Shown: piece by piece, positions 11,814 through 23,579 of the stretch
How positions within the stretch are numbered: position 1 is the first letter of the stretch
Layout: each line of letters starts with the position of its first letter
Source: Paramacrobiotus metropolitanus
Taxonomy: Eukaryota > Tardigrada > Eutardigrada > Parachela > Macrobiotidae
Length of the DNA: 64,000 nt
NCBI RefSeq assembly: GCF_019649055.1
Contig: NW_026570262.1
Coordinates: 806,001 to 870,000, forward strand
Direction of reading: 5' to 3'
Translations under genes and position numbers: made by a program
The notes under the pieces: generated by a model
The model's input: only the letters and a program-made list of their open reading frames with translations
The model's database searches: none
Told to the model about the DNA's origin: nothing

Positions 11814-14800
11814 TAGGCGCGCAGTAAAGCACCAAGCACTACAGAGTAGTATATATTTATATATAGTTCTAAATCACACCTTCGTACACTTTGTGATTAT
11901 ATACTTATGGGATAAAACTTCAGGTTGCGAAACAGTGTCAACATTGTTAAGGCCAACGTTAAAATCTTACATCCTTTCTGTACACATGCTGATAAGCTTA
12001 AGCTCAGCCAGGCATAATTATTCATCTTGAACGGTACTGTCTACAAGTACCTACTGGAATACATCAAACTTAATTAAAAAATCGTACTGTAATATGGTAT
12101 TTAAATAGCAGTTGCATCGTCGGAATTTACCAGCCATAAATTTGAATTCAACAAAGAGGTGTAATCACGAGGACATTACCTATCACATCCTAAGCTAGAA
12201 AGTCTATCTTGAATACGTAGTTAAAACTTTCATGGTGAAGTATATTTGTGGCCGCCTGCATTACTTTAACTACATTACAGATCATCAGGGTTTTACCTAG
12301 CTGAACAGCTATAAATGGAAGTGTACAGATAGTTATGTAATTAATTTTGACTTATATAATGGGTCTTTAAGCATTAGAAGGGCAGCAATGTACGAACAAT
12401 CCAAAATAGTTTTATCCAATTTTGAATTCAAATTCATTTAGGTATATAAGTGCACTGTCTGCGCACAAAACGCGTCTATTTAAATCCGATGATCTACTGT
12501 TTTTGATGGTTTGGCATTTAAGTGGTCTTAAATTTGTAGTGTGTTCGGTACAGATACTGGGGCATACGAGTGCATACTAATCCCAGGAGTACATGAAGTT
12601 AACGACTCCAAACACTGGGATTTGTAAGATATTTCATGTTCGTCAGCCGGAACGTCAACGATCTTTGTGTTTTACGTAAGAGAAACGCATAATTACATGT
12701 GGTGTTTGAAAAACAACAATTCACATGAGACACTGATGCAGCAAAGCGATAATCATATTGTCCTTATTTATTTGCCGTTTTTTAGGATGTGTCAAACATT
12801 TGCACAGAGCCGGAAGCTCAGAGTTTGCATACAGTACGTCTGTATCAATATAGCAACGTCAGCATGTTGTACTGGTGCTTTGCGCGGTTAAGCTGTGCGA
12901 GTTATGCGAGTTTTATAATTGTTTTGTTCAAGATCTACACATACAATACCGTACTTATGGCTAAAATTTTGAAACCCAGCATACATACTGGTTAACGATT
13001 TTTTTCTTTATGTTTGCGAACAAAACTGCTCGTCAGAATAATTTAGTATGATACAATACCTAAATCTAGGTCAAAATATTGGTTTCTTTATAGTTGCACT
13101 TGAGAAAACTTCATAATAATCTTCAAGGCCAAACTAGCCGACACAGGTGCACAGGTTTCATAGCAAAACTATTTTCACTAATCGTATACCGCCACTGCAC
13201 CAAAGCGAAAACAAGGGGTGTGAGTATGGGACCAAAACTGACTATGACTCGAAAAATTTTTTATGTGTATTACCATAGTTTTATAAGCGGTAGTTATCAA
13301 GATTTAGCCAGATTTGTCTAAAAGTCGACCTCTGGGTTTATAGACAAGAATCGAACAGCTAACTAATATAAGGTCACTGCGGATTATGTCGGCTCTGCCT
13401 TTGAGATCGATCAAAGACCCGGAATTTCAACAATTCCAGCACTGATTTCAAGGATTCAAAAATACATTACAACGTTCGACCAACCGGAAATACGAGCGTA
13501 CCAAATAAAATGTAGTGTTCAGACTGCCTAAGTGATAATGCAAACAGTGCTGATGGAAAGGCGTTAGTTGTCTGGACATCTACTTTGTAACTGTAGCGTC
13601 GAGTTGTTTAGCGGCCAAGCAGCGTCTCTTCCAAGCCTTCCTGGACCTATCCATACAAAAATATATGGCAGGAGTTTGTGTGGTACGCAGCTGCATGCCT
13701 ATTACAGCTGCAATCTGGCTATTGCAACTTTTAAAAATATTCCCTTCCGCTGAAAGCAGTCTTCGGGTATACATGGCCATAGAAAATTGCAAGCTGTAGC
13801 AATACTGCAGTACAGTTCGGTGCGTTCATGGAAACGGATATTGTAATGCACGATTGTAAATGAAGCAAATATTTTTGCAAGAGCACAATTAGTTGGCGCC
13901 AAAAGCGTCAGACAGCTGCCCTAATGGTATTTGGTTTGTTCATTTTCAGTGCATTGTACTTAGAAATGTTGTTTAAAGTTCTTTGTGATCACGTGAGATT
14001 TAAAGCAAAACGTTTTTGCCCCAGAAATAACAGCGAAGAATATTGCTAGCAAGTCGGATTCGATGATTCTGAACAATTTTTCAGGGCCGTTATTTGTGAA
14101 ACTCGTATATAAAGTAATACAGAGCTCTTAGGGTACCTGAACTTGGTGATTACTGGTTTTTACTGAATCTCATTAACAAAACTGTTGCCAGATTTGAACA
14201 GATTTGTAATGCTTTCTGCCGCAGCATATGGTACAACAGGCTGTATTATTTAACGTAATAAAAACGTACGTTTTCTGCCTTGAACACATAGGGTTCGTGA
14301 ATTGACTACCAAACTCCAACTGAATGTCGCAGCTATTTCACGGTTAGATCTAGAGATCGGGTAGAAATGATTTGATGAGATATCCGAGGATGTGGACGCC
14401 GCATATTCATTGTGTACATGCTGGTTTGAGTACGGCATGCGTACGCTCCTAACTCGACAGTCTACACTATAGTGTCTAATTAAAACTATTATTACTCGTA
14501 CAATTATGACGAAAACATGGTCCACCAATTTTGAAAATTCTTTGATCAACATTACAGCGAGCGAGATGGAGAATACAGAGTACGGTAACATATGTTTGCG
14601 CGTATCCTGCATGTTGTGCTTTGTCATCACTGTTACGTATATGGAAGCAGATGCCGAATCCTGAAAAGGGATTTGTTCAGCGTGGACAAACATTTCGAGA
14701 TCCTGAAGGACGAACGTTGTTCTCGTTCGAAATCCATCTGTTGATATTAACACTAGAAGTATAGCCGCGCATTTTACAAATAAATCCTTTCGGGGGTAGA

Positions 14801-15960
14801 CGGATTAGTGTGCTGCACTTATATTTCGTCACATGCGAATAGTACATCTGCGGATCGCCGAGATATGATACCGGCTTTTATTCATATGCAACCGCCCTCA
14901 TGCGCACCAAAAATAAACATTCTGCATAGAACGCAGAAAGCAATAAATAAAAAAATAAATAAAAAAAAACAACGGAACAGCAGTCAAATGAGATTTCATT
15001 GCGAGACAAAGTCACAGATTTGGCCGAAGGCATGAGCGCTGTAATTCTTTGATGGAGCTGGAATTATGGCAATCCCAAAAAACAAGTACGATTGTATCGA
15101 AATCAGTCTTGGCATTCCATCAAGCACAGGCAACCTGATAGAATCCATGGAAATTGGTTTGGCGTCATGTTTGAGATCGTCCACTAACTGTGCGAGCACT
15201 CAAGCTAGCAAAGATTTTCCGGTATTTCTACCATCCTGGTTAATAACAAGGGGCGTGATGCGATGTTTTCACCCTCTATAAAGATAGAATTCGTTGTGAT
15301 TATGTATGTTGTTATCTGTCTGTCACTTTTTCTAGCTAGACAAATGCAGTCGTTGTTTTCGTCGTATTCACATAAAAGGTTCATGTACGGTAATAAGGCT
15401 TTGAATAAAATTTAATTTAAAAGTAAATATTATTGCATATGAATTATTAAGTTTTGCGTACGTTGAGTAATAATTCATTACCGATTACTAATAAGTAATA
15501 ACAACATTTTTTTAAATTTAACTGGATGGCTCGGTCTAAAAATAATCATGTCATATTTTGCTATACTTTTTTTCATAATGGGAAATTGAAAGGCTGTCTC
15601 GTTAACGTTATCAATACATTCGTTAACGTAATTCTGTTCGTTAATATGTTTACCGAATGTATCGTATTATTCTTTTTAATAACTACATAGTAGTATGAAT
15701 ACCGGTTCGATTTTTGCGTTATTGAATAGAAATATGGTTCGAATCAAAATTTTGCATACAAGCAAGTATTGTATCTAGGTATTTGCTATCCACTTCAGCT
15801 GTGAAAGTTTTTTTATAAAACTGGAGTTAAAATTTGACTTTTTATCAGGAGACAAGGTATATCTCGAAGTTTCATGATCATTGCGCGGCATTTCCTATCT
15901 TACAAAAGTGCGTTGTCATAATTAAATGATTTATTTATTTTTATTTTTTAAGATCATGGC
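11814..15960. other. intergenic, no gene supported
   Basis: About 4 kb with only short open frames. Minus-strand frames at 14250-14753 and 14996-15199 are open for 167 and 67 codons and contain exon-like pieces, for instance LVDDLKHDAKPISMDSIR ending at a possible donor near 15112. I could not link them by splicing or assign a family. The rest is AT-rich and featureless. Confidence 0.25.
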
Positions 15961-15976
15961 TTATCTGCTGCAGATA

Positions 15977-16301
15977 TTACATTTCATCCGGATTTAGCAC
16001 TCCATATCCATACTGGGCGTTTTGATGCAATCGTCCTGTTGAACCAGATCGACTTCTGCTTTTTGCCATCGACAACAAAGCCTCGATTTCAGCTAATCGT
16101 TGGTCCGATATTCCACTGCGCTTTTCTCGCATTCTGTGTGATGAGAAATACTTAATTATCTATATGCTGGATAAAAAAATGTTCCGATGAGCACATCATA
16201 AGTACTTACATGGCACCGGGAGGCAGAGATCGGCCGAGTGCCAAACGAGAAAACAGCTGAACGATTAGTATTAATATTAGTATACGTAATGCTGTTGACA
16301 T
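15977..16301 (-). CDS. secreted neuropeptide-like precursor, possibly PDF-like
   Basis: Two exons, 16210-16301 and 15977-16133, join in phase to an 82-residue protein. The N-terminus (MSTALRILILILIVQLFSRLALG) is a clear signal peptide. Residues 33-36 REKR are a dibasic cleavage site. They are followed by about 27 residues containing AEIEALLSMAK and closed by STGR, a possible amidation signal (Gly-Arg). A short tail ends in NPDEM. AEI-x-ALLSM...SG resembles pigment-dispersing factor peptides (PDF/PDH: SLLSLPK; nematode PDF-1: AELINGLLSM...SGA-amide). The match is short and the arginine-rich KSRSRSG stretch is not typical, so PDF identity is an inference. The secreted-peptide reading is firmer than the family assignment. 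Neither exon is long enough to stand out as an open frame. Confidence 0.6.
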
Positions 16302-16309
16302 ATTATCCA

Positions 16310-19300
16310 GGTCATAAGCAAAAAAGGCGATCGTCAAATGGATCAGAATGCTTCCTTAATGATAAGGAAGGACAACCAACAAAACAACACAGCTGCGTGC
16401 ACGTTGCCGGCCGGCGAGTAAAAAGTGCTGCACGCGACCAAAAGGCAGCCGAATTTCACACCGTGCAGCGGACGAATGAGTAGGTCGACGGGGTGGGTGC
16501 CGATTATAGCAATGTAGACTATCGCCCCGCGATATACAGATGCAGATGTTGATCACTACTCGGAGGAACGTCGCCAAATTAGACGATGCTGACCTTCGTA
16601 TGCGCGTCTGATTCAGCCACCAGTAAGGAATGATGCAATATCAAGGTGCAAAGTTAGTTTCCCACCATATCAAGCAACCGTACTTAAGTGTGGAAACGGC
16701 AACACCAAATACCAAAGACGAATATTAACGCCCGTCGAGTGCCGCGCTGTGGGTATATAAATGTTGGTCCAGCCAACCAGGAGATCCGGAAACCATATCA
16801 TAAACCAACTCCACAGAGTATTAGTAAGTGGTTTGACATCATGACGTATCACCTAAAGGGTGCAGTGTGTATTAAAAAGTAGATTATATATATTAATATT
16901 ACACGAATCGCTTTCTAAGTGACGACAACGACATGTAACGCCGACTTGTGCAAATGAATGATGGCGCAAGATACGATTGAATTCGGATGCGGTCGGCGGT
17001 ACCATTAATGCAAAAACTGTTGTACAAGTTTAACAAATTCACATATATCAGTAACAGTATCCTTCTCGCAGTAAGGAGTCGATTACAGTCATATATGCAT
17101 TCCGATTGATTACATTTAGACTCAGGTGACAAGACTTATCAAACAAAACGTTCACCGGGATTACGTAGCGCCGGATTTGATTTATCTCCCTAAACCGCAA
17201 CATTCTTCGCCACATCAGACAGTCTCCACGTCGTCGCACTGGCGACGCGGACGTGGGTGTGTGAAGAACGTGATATTTGAAACTGCTTTCCAGAACAACG
17301 CAACAGGAGGATTGTTAGTTTAAGCATTAACCTTGTTTATCTGAATTTGGGTCAACTCAGGAAAAACTCGTGTAGTTACACATAGGTGCACTCCATAACA
17401 TCCTTGCACGCTCTTGTCCGTGACATCACCTTTGGTATCAGATTTGACATCGGACGTAAATAGCCAAAACTTATTCGCACTCGTTTTCTGCATATGAATG
17501 TTTACATGTGGTCGAATACATTTTCTGTGACCTTTGGTAGCTGTATCTCTTAAATATATTTTGCAATTATGTACTTTCTAAATTCCGATAGCTTGTGCAC
17601 CTCACAAGCTCAACTTGTAACGAGAACAGCTTTGTTGTATTTAATTTAATTATTAACTTGCTTTAAGAAAAGTCATGACACGAGTAACATGGCCATGAGT
17701 AAACTAAAAAACAATGTTTGCGCTATCACTTACCTTCCACTGTCCGTAAATGAAAGCCGACGCAAATATGTTACGGTATACAATGCAATACTTGTTGTAA
17801 GCGCTCCCTAATGCTGCAAGATAATTAATTATAGCAAAACAAAAGTCAAAAATAATCTGAGCAGCGTACAATACTTATAAAATACAATATACGAGTAGCT
17901 CTGTTTTTATACGATCTTAACCGTTTGTGCATGGGTATATATATGGCGAGGTGGCGCATTTTACTCTCGAAAAGGGAAAATTAATGGTGTGTTTTATTAT
18001 TCTCATAATATATTGTGAATCACTGTATTATATTATGCAGGTAGTCATTATTTTTGCTACTTCGAATTTGTTTCATACGACGCCGAAGAGTTTTGGAACA
18101 GGTACCCGATTACCTTTTCGGATGTTGAGAATATTTCCAAGTGTCCATGAATGTACACACATAAATTTTTTATTTCGGCTCTTACATCACGTCTGGCAGA
18201 ACTGGTTATGCAGAAAATCTGTATTTATTGTTCGTCTTCAGTGCAATGCACCGGACCGACAACTGCAATCATTGCCGCCTTTCTTTTCAGATATACTATA
18301 GATATAAGTTATAACTATCAAATCTCTTTACCACCGACCGGTAGGTGACGCAACTTCCTTATCATTGCTGTTAAAAGAATTTAATTGTCTCATTATCGCA
18401 CGTTCACGTTTTAAAGCTCCCCATATATACTGCTTTTTAAATTCCAAGCATTCTTTTCCACCATAGTAATAAATTTGTAGAATCCACGTAGACCGTACAA
18501 AACTCAACAGATTAGGCTCGCGGTGCATGATGCAGCCCTTGTCAGAGTCAACTGCTTACCTGTGACCTTTGGAGCGCCATGAATTTGCACTTTTGTGTGA
18601 ATTGTCTAAAGCTTTTGGTTGAGAAAACAATAAACAATAAATAGTAAACATTTTGCATTGTTCTTACTACTCCTAATTTATTTCAAGTGCATCCGCAAAT
18701 GTTATTTAATCCTCTGTAAAAGTAAAATGGATTTTGAAGTAATTTCAGTTGATTGCACACACTTTGGACGCACAGGTAGGTTAAAGATAAAATAGACTGC
18801 TGTATTAAAGTGTACGGCGTCTATCAAGGTAGTATGGTTAATTTTGGAAAGAGAAGATACTGCGCTGTGACTACCATATAGCAAATTAAACGAGCATGTT
18901 CGGAATGGCAATGACAGTTAGTAAAGACTGTAAAGTAGTAACAAACTCGCTTACTGAAAAGTGAAATGAAGCAAATCCGTATTGTTAATTGTTAATTGGA
19001 AATTTTATTCAAATGGAACAGCCATGAAGTCCTCGTGCCAAACTGACCTATCGGTCCTATAATTGTTTGTCACTCGAGCTAATAAAAGGTACGTGCGCAG
19101 ATGTGGGCAAAGCGGCAAAGCAACAGCCTAAATTTTGCACTATAATGTGTAATATGCAATAATATCATTATACTGTAAACTAGAGCTTGTCCGGAAAAGG
19201 GTTTGTTACTTATCGGGCTCATAAACTACAACGAATCGGCGGGAACGAATCAACGTACACTATACTGCTCAAATGGTACCGCCTTTTCTAAACCTAGCCA

Positions 19301-19420
19301 AACTCACGTTGGTGGTATTCCGCAATCGTTGGTTCGACTTTCCCCATCAAATTAAAGTAGTGGGATGTATTTCATTGGGCCGAGGTCTTTTACAGTTCCT
19401 CGTAACTATAGGCAGAAGTA
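16310..19420. other. intergenic, no gene supported
   Basis: Overlapping short frames on both strands near 16.2-16.6 and 17.1-17.3 kb have no exon-like splice context that I could join. Part of it should be the 5' region of the neuropeptide-like gene. Confidence 0.3.
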
Positions 19421-19470
19421 TTAAATTAATTCGGGCTTATTAATAATATTAATAAGCCCGAATTAATTTA
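19421..19470. repeat. palindrome, about 49 bp
   Basis: Arms taaattaattcgggcttatt and reverse complement around an AT-rich centre (taataatattaa). A second imperfect palindrome is directly adjacent. Confidence 0.85.
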
Positions 19471-19516
19471 AGATTTATAATAAAGCAAAATATTATATTT
19501 GCTTCATTATAAATCT
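19471..19516. repeat. imperfect palindrome, 46 bp
   Basis: Arms agatttataataaagcaaa and tttgcttcattataaatct pair with one mismatch region around atattata. It abuts the previous palindrome. Confidence 0.8.
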
Positions 19517-19785
19517 CGCGCCTTAAAGACACCGATATTTAAACGCACTTAAAGTGTACTAACAGTCATAATATCTTTCTGCATGGTACATATTGTACGT
19601 ACATGTATTGTAATACCGTACCAGCACCTTGTCCTCATACGAGTACATGTACAATGGCATGATTTGTGTCGGCCTCTGCACGCATGTATTGTATCTGTAG
19701 ATCGATGCTTTTATTTTTTTGGCAACCGAGTTTAGTTAAGGAGATTATTAAAATTACGGTATAGAATTAAAAGAGGGCTAACTAA

Positions 19786-20532
19786 CCAGGGCACATTTTC
19801 CGGGTCCAAATTCAGAAAAATCTGATCTTTGGCATAAACATAGTATGCCATCGTAGTATATTTAAAAAAATAATTTCAGCTGCTGACACTCAAAGGGCGT
19901 GGCCAAAACAAAATTAATAAGTAAGTAATACTGCATGTTATTACAATGCACTAGCGTAGTAGCGTTATATCCGCACAGGCTTTTTATAAAATAACAGCAT
20001 ATCAGGAAACTTTCACCTCTTGTAGAAACGTAGTATTCTGCCACATTATGATTAATGAAAATTTTCATGTGCAAACGTTAAGACGACACAGTAGAAAAAC
20101 CATTTTGTAGCTGCAATTCTTTGCAGTAGTGCAACAGTACGTACCACATACTGCCACTGTATTTGCATTTTGGATTTTGCTTTTCCTCACTGTGTGTAGT
20201 CTGCTCCCGAAACTTGTGATAAATACTAAAGTTCATTATTTTTAACCGTGCTATAGTCGTACACTGTCATTCGGGAAAAGATGAATTTCTTGATTTATTA
20301 TTGTTACACTGATACAAACAGCTGTTAAAGTACTACACTAGTGATAAATACTAAAGTTTATTATTTTTAACCGTGCTATAGTATGTACTATTACTTTCTT
20401 ATTAATTTTGTTTGGCCACGCCCTTTGAGTGTCAGCAGCTGAAATTATTTTTATAAATATACTACGATGGTATACTATGTTTATGCCAAAGATCAGAATT
20501 TTATGAATTTGGACCCGGAAAATGTGCCCTGG
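19786..20532. mobile_element. non-autonomous DNA transposon (MITE) with long TIRs, PIF/Harbinger-like
   Basis: The left end ccagggcacattttccggg and the right end cccggaaaatgtgccctgg are inverted copies. The inverted repeat extends about 140 bases on each side (19786-19925 and 20395-20532) with few mismatches. The element is flanked by the trinucleotide taa on both sides (19783-19785 and 20533-20535). A 3-bp TWA target duplication is characteristic of PIF/Harbinger. The interior of about 470 bases holds no transposase-like frame. It does hold a 42-base direct repeat (from 20216 and from 20340, gataaatactaaagtt...). The superfamily assignment rests only on the TSD length. Confidence 0.75.
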
Positions 20533-20541
20533 TAAATAAAC

Positions 20542-21047
20542 TAACTACGTCATGGTATAACTAATTACATAGTATATACCTGATTATATAGTATTAACTA
20601 ATTACATAGTATTTACCTTTTCACGTTTTTATTTTGTTGCATGCTCAATATTATTTTTGAAGTGATTATTGACGGTAATTCGAAATTGGATGCTTACAGT
20701 TCCTCGGCATACAGCATTTGTGCGTGCACTCTTAAACTTTCGTCTTTCGGTCTTTACAATAAATTATTTTGTTAATTTGTTTATTTGTTTGTTTATTTTG
20801 TTAACTACGTCATGGTATAACTAATTACATAGTATATACCTAATTATATAGTATTAACTAATTACATAGTATTTACCTTTTCACGTTTTTATTTTGTTGC
20901 ATGCTCAATATTATTTTTGAAGTGATTATTGACGGTAATTCGAAATTGGATGCTTACAGTTCCTCAGCATACAGCATTTGTGCGTGCACTCTTAAACTTT
21001 CGTCTTTCGGTCTTTGCACCAATAAATTATTTTGTTAATTTGTTTTA
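20542..21047. repeat. tandem duplication, unit about 245 bp, period 260
   Basis: 20542-20784 and 20802-21047 are near-identical direct copies, starting taactacgtcatggtataa and ending aaattattttgttaatttg. They differ by a few substitutions and a short indel. Each unit also contains short internal repeats of aactaattacatagtat. The array starts seven bases after the right TSD of the MITE. Confidence 0.9.
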
Positions 21048-21049
21048 TT
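21044..21049 (-). terminator. polyadenylation signal AATAAA for the globin gene
   Basis: Plus strand tttatt is AATAAA on minus, about 265 bases past the globin stop codon. Confidence 0.35.
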
Positions 21050-21311
21050 GTATGCAACTAGCATAAAGTTTCACTGTTTTAAATCGGGTACCAGTGAAAT
21101 CGTAACTAATGATAATACAAAATTACTCAAAGAAGTGTGTTTGTTGTGATCTTGTGCATACTACTGCAACGCACACAGTATCAAGCAACGTGATAAAAAG
21201 ATAAATCCTCAATTGTGCACCAATTTTCAATTTCAATTGGCTTCATAGGAGGAAGCAATTTATCAAATTTAAGTGGATGAGGATCGGTACTTCATATTGT
21301 GTGCATCTGGC

Positions 21312-23572
21312 TTAGATAGCAGCTGCTTGTTTCATTCCGTGGGCGATGTAAGTAAATAAGGCCAACCAAGCGTTTTCTGTTTCATCATCCCACTTCATTT
21401 GCAGAGATAGGCGAATTGCGCAGATAAATTGAGGTCCGACAAACTGCAATGACATTTGACACTTCGTAAAATCAACAATATAAAAAAGAGCGCTGTTCGT
21501 ATCATATTCATTAAATAAATTAAATTCATCAGCGACTGATTACGGCATGTCAACAGCAGCGCTCCGTTAAGATCAACTACAAGTACAGGCATCCAACACC
21601 AGCCTCAAACTATCCCGGTGTAGAGTAGGTACGAAACTTGTTACTGAGTAATAATGTTAGGTAGTTATGTCACATTTAAATTGAAGAAATAGAGTTATCA
21701 TTACACAATACACGATGCGAACAATCTTGCGGAAATGCAAAGACTGGAACGAGTCAAGAGAGAAAGTGGTCGTTGCACACCGCAGTAAAGTTGCCGTTAT
21801 AAGTTATTTAACTTATGAAAGATATGTATACTTCACGATCATTAATATTTACGTACTGGTCAGTGGGAGTATTATGATATTTTTAAACTACTGTAAAATT
21901 TAGGGTAAACACAACACCAGCAAATGCTGGTTTATCTTTGAGTAATCGCATATAATATAGTATGTGCGATGGCTTAAAAACTTAACTACGAACATTACCG
22001 GGAAAAATTCTGACGGTGCCCCGTAACTTGCATGGCGTTCACCCAGCTCCTTTATTATAGCATCCAGTTTATCGGTCATATATATTCGGCTGATACATTT
22101 CTCCACAAAACCCATCACGCGTAGTGCATGCTGACGCAGTTCTTTGCTTTCCGGAAGATTTTCGGGTGGGCAGTCTTTAAAATTGCCAAAAAATCCCTGA
22201 ATTTGGGGGTGTGTTTCAAATAACCTAAGGGAAGAGCGGAAGCGTTTAAAGTTTAAAATTACAGTGCTGTGGTGGTTAGAAAGGCAAACACGTGATCATT
22301 CCACAAGATCAAATCAAAATAACTTATACAAAATGAAATATCAATTTATGATAAATAATCAAGTATGATAATATTGTGTGTTTTAGTTAAACGTAGATTT
22401 TCCCGGTAAATGATAAATGTAAACTAGCTGGCTTAGGACACCGATGAAATGCACTGAACTTCGCCACAGATGTTATTACTGTATGGATGTCGACTGCCAG
22501 TGTTAATAGTAATGAAAGGTGCCACATTTGTTGGTCTTCATTAATCATGCGACTCGAGTTCATTAAAACTTGAGATCTGTTCTGTGCATTCACTGAAAAT
22601 AGTTTTCTTTTTCTGAACTTCCTTATCAAAACTATAGTGGACATGCTGTCATCGTGTTCGTTACTCCATAATAACAAGTTCAACGTCAACGAGTAATAGT
22701 CATGTAGTAGGAAAATTTATTTCATAAAAATCCTATTCAATCCCAATCTCAGCGTCATTCTCCCCTTTGTCTCAGTGGGGTATCATGTTGGAGTCAACAA
22801 AAAGGACGCGCGATCGTGACTTTTATATGTAGTATTCCACATTTGGCTATGAGCCTTTTTTGTTGTAACTGTTCGGTTATTTCTTACTGTTGAGACTGAG
22901 ACCCCTTTTACATATGATTCAGCATTGACTCTTGTAAAAATGCGTGGTCTCGATTAAAAAATTAGAAGCAAATAAGTAACATCACAAAAGTCATTATGTG
23001 TCCCAGGCTTATCTGTATTCTTCAGGTAATAATAAGGTTCTCCAGCTTCGCGTCATATTTTAAAACTATTGTAAAGCGATTTTTCTCATAAAAGTAAAAA
23101 TTTTAAATTTGTACTTGATAAGAGAAGTCCGAAATTTTAACTGCGTACTCGTACAACTTTACTTCAAGTACGCAGCTCTTGCTGCATAAAAAATCTCTTC
23201 TTGACTGAAAGAAAAATTACTAAAAACGATTTAGTGTAACAGGAATGATAAATTAAAATTCACTTACAAAGTTTTCTTTGTACAATACGTACACAAACAT
23301 TTGCTGCCGACTCACCCCATAAAAAGCAGAACACCGATTTGAGAGATGTGAAGTTTGAGAGTGGAAAAAGACTCGACTAAGATATCTCGCTGTAGATCCG
23401 TTATAACAGGGGGTGTCGCGGCAACATCGAAATCCGAAATGGACTTGTTTGCCGGGTTAAAAGTTGATTCTCTCCGCAATAAAATTATACTTTTTCTTTT
23501 CTTCTTTTCCACTGCGTTGTTTTCCAGGTGTTCCGTGCTTTTGGCAGATGGCTTGGTATTTCTTAGTCCCAT
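21312..23572 (-). CDS. globin with N-terminal extension and myristoylation motif (globin X-like)
   Basis: Heme-binding globin. Three exons join in phase: 23316-23572, 21999-22224 and 21312-21443 (stop), giving 204 residues. The fold starts near ITDLQRDILVESF and LLFMGLFETHPQIQGFF (helices A-C). Phe CD1 is at about residue 101. The distal His E7 is in RQHALRVM (about 118) and the proximal His F8 in LGERHASYG (about 150). The last exon is helix G-H (FICAIRLSLQ, AWLALFTYI). The E7-F8 spacing of 32 residues is that of neuroglobin/globin X rather than myoglobin (29). An extension of about 60 residues begins MGLRNT, which fits the N-myristoylation consensus (Gly2, Thr6), and includes basic KKKRK and LRR stretches. 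The ligand or redox role is unknown. Introns are large (1.1 kb) and 0.55 kb. Confidence 0.9.
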
Positions 23573-23579
23573 TTAAAAA

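Noticed and set aside
14250-15199. Minus-strand frames of 167 and 67 codons
   Set aside because: They contain exon-like bits but could not be joined or matched to a family, so they are noted only as unassigned.
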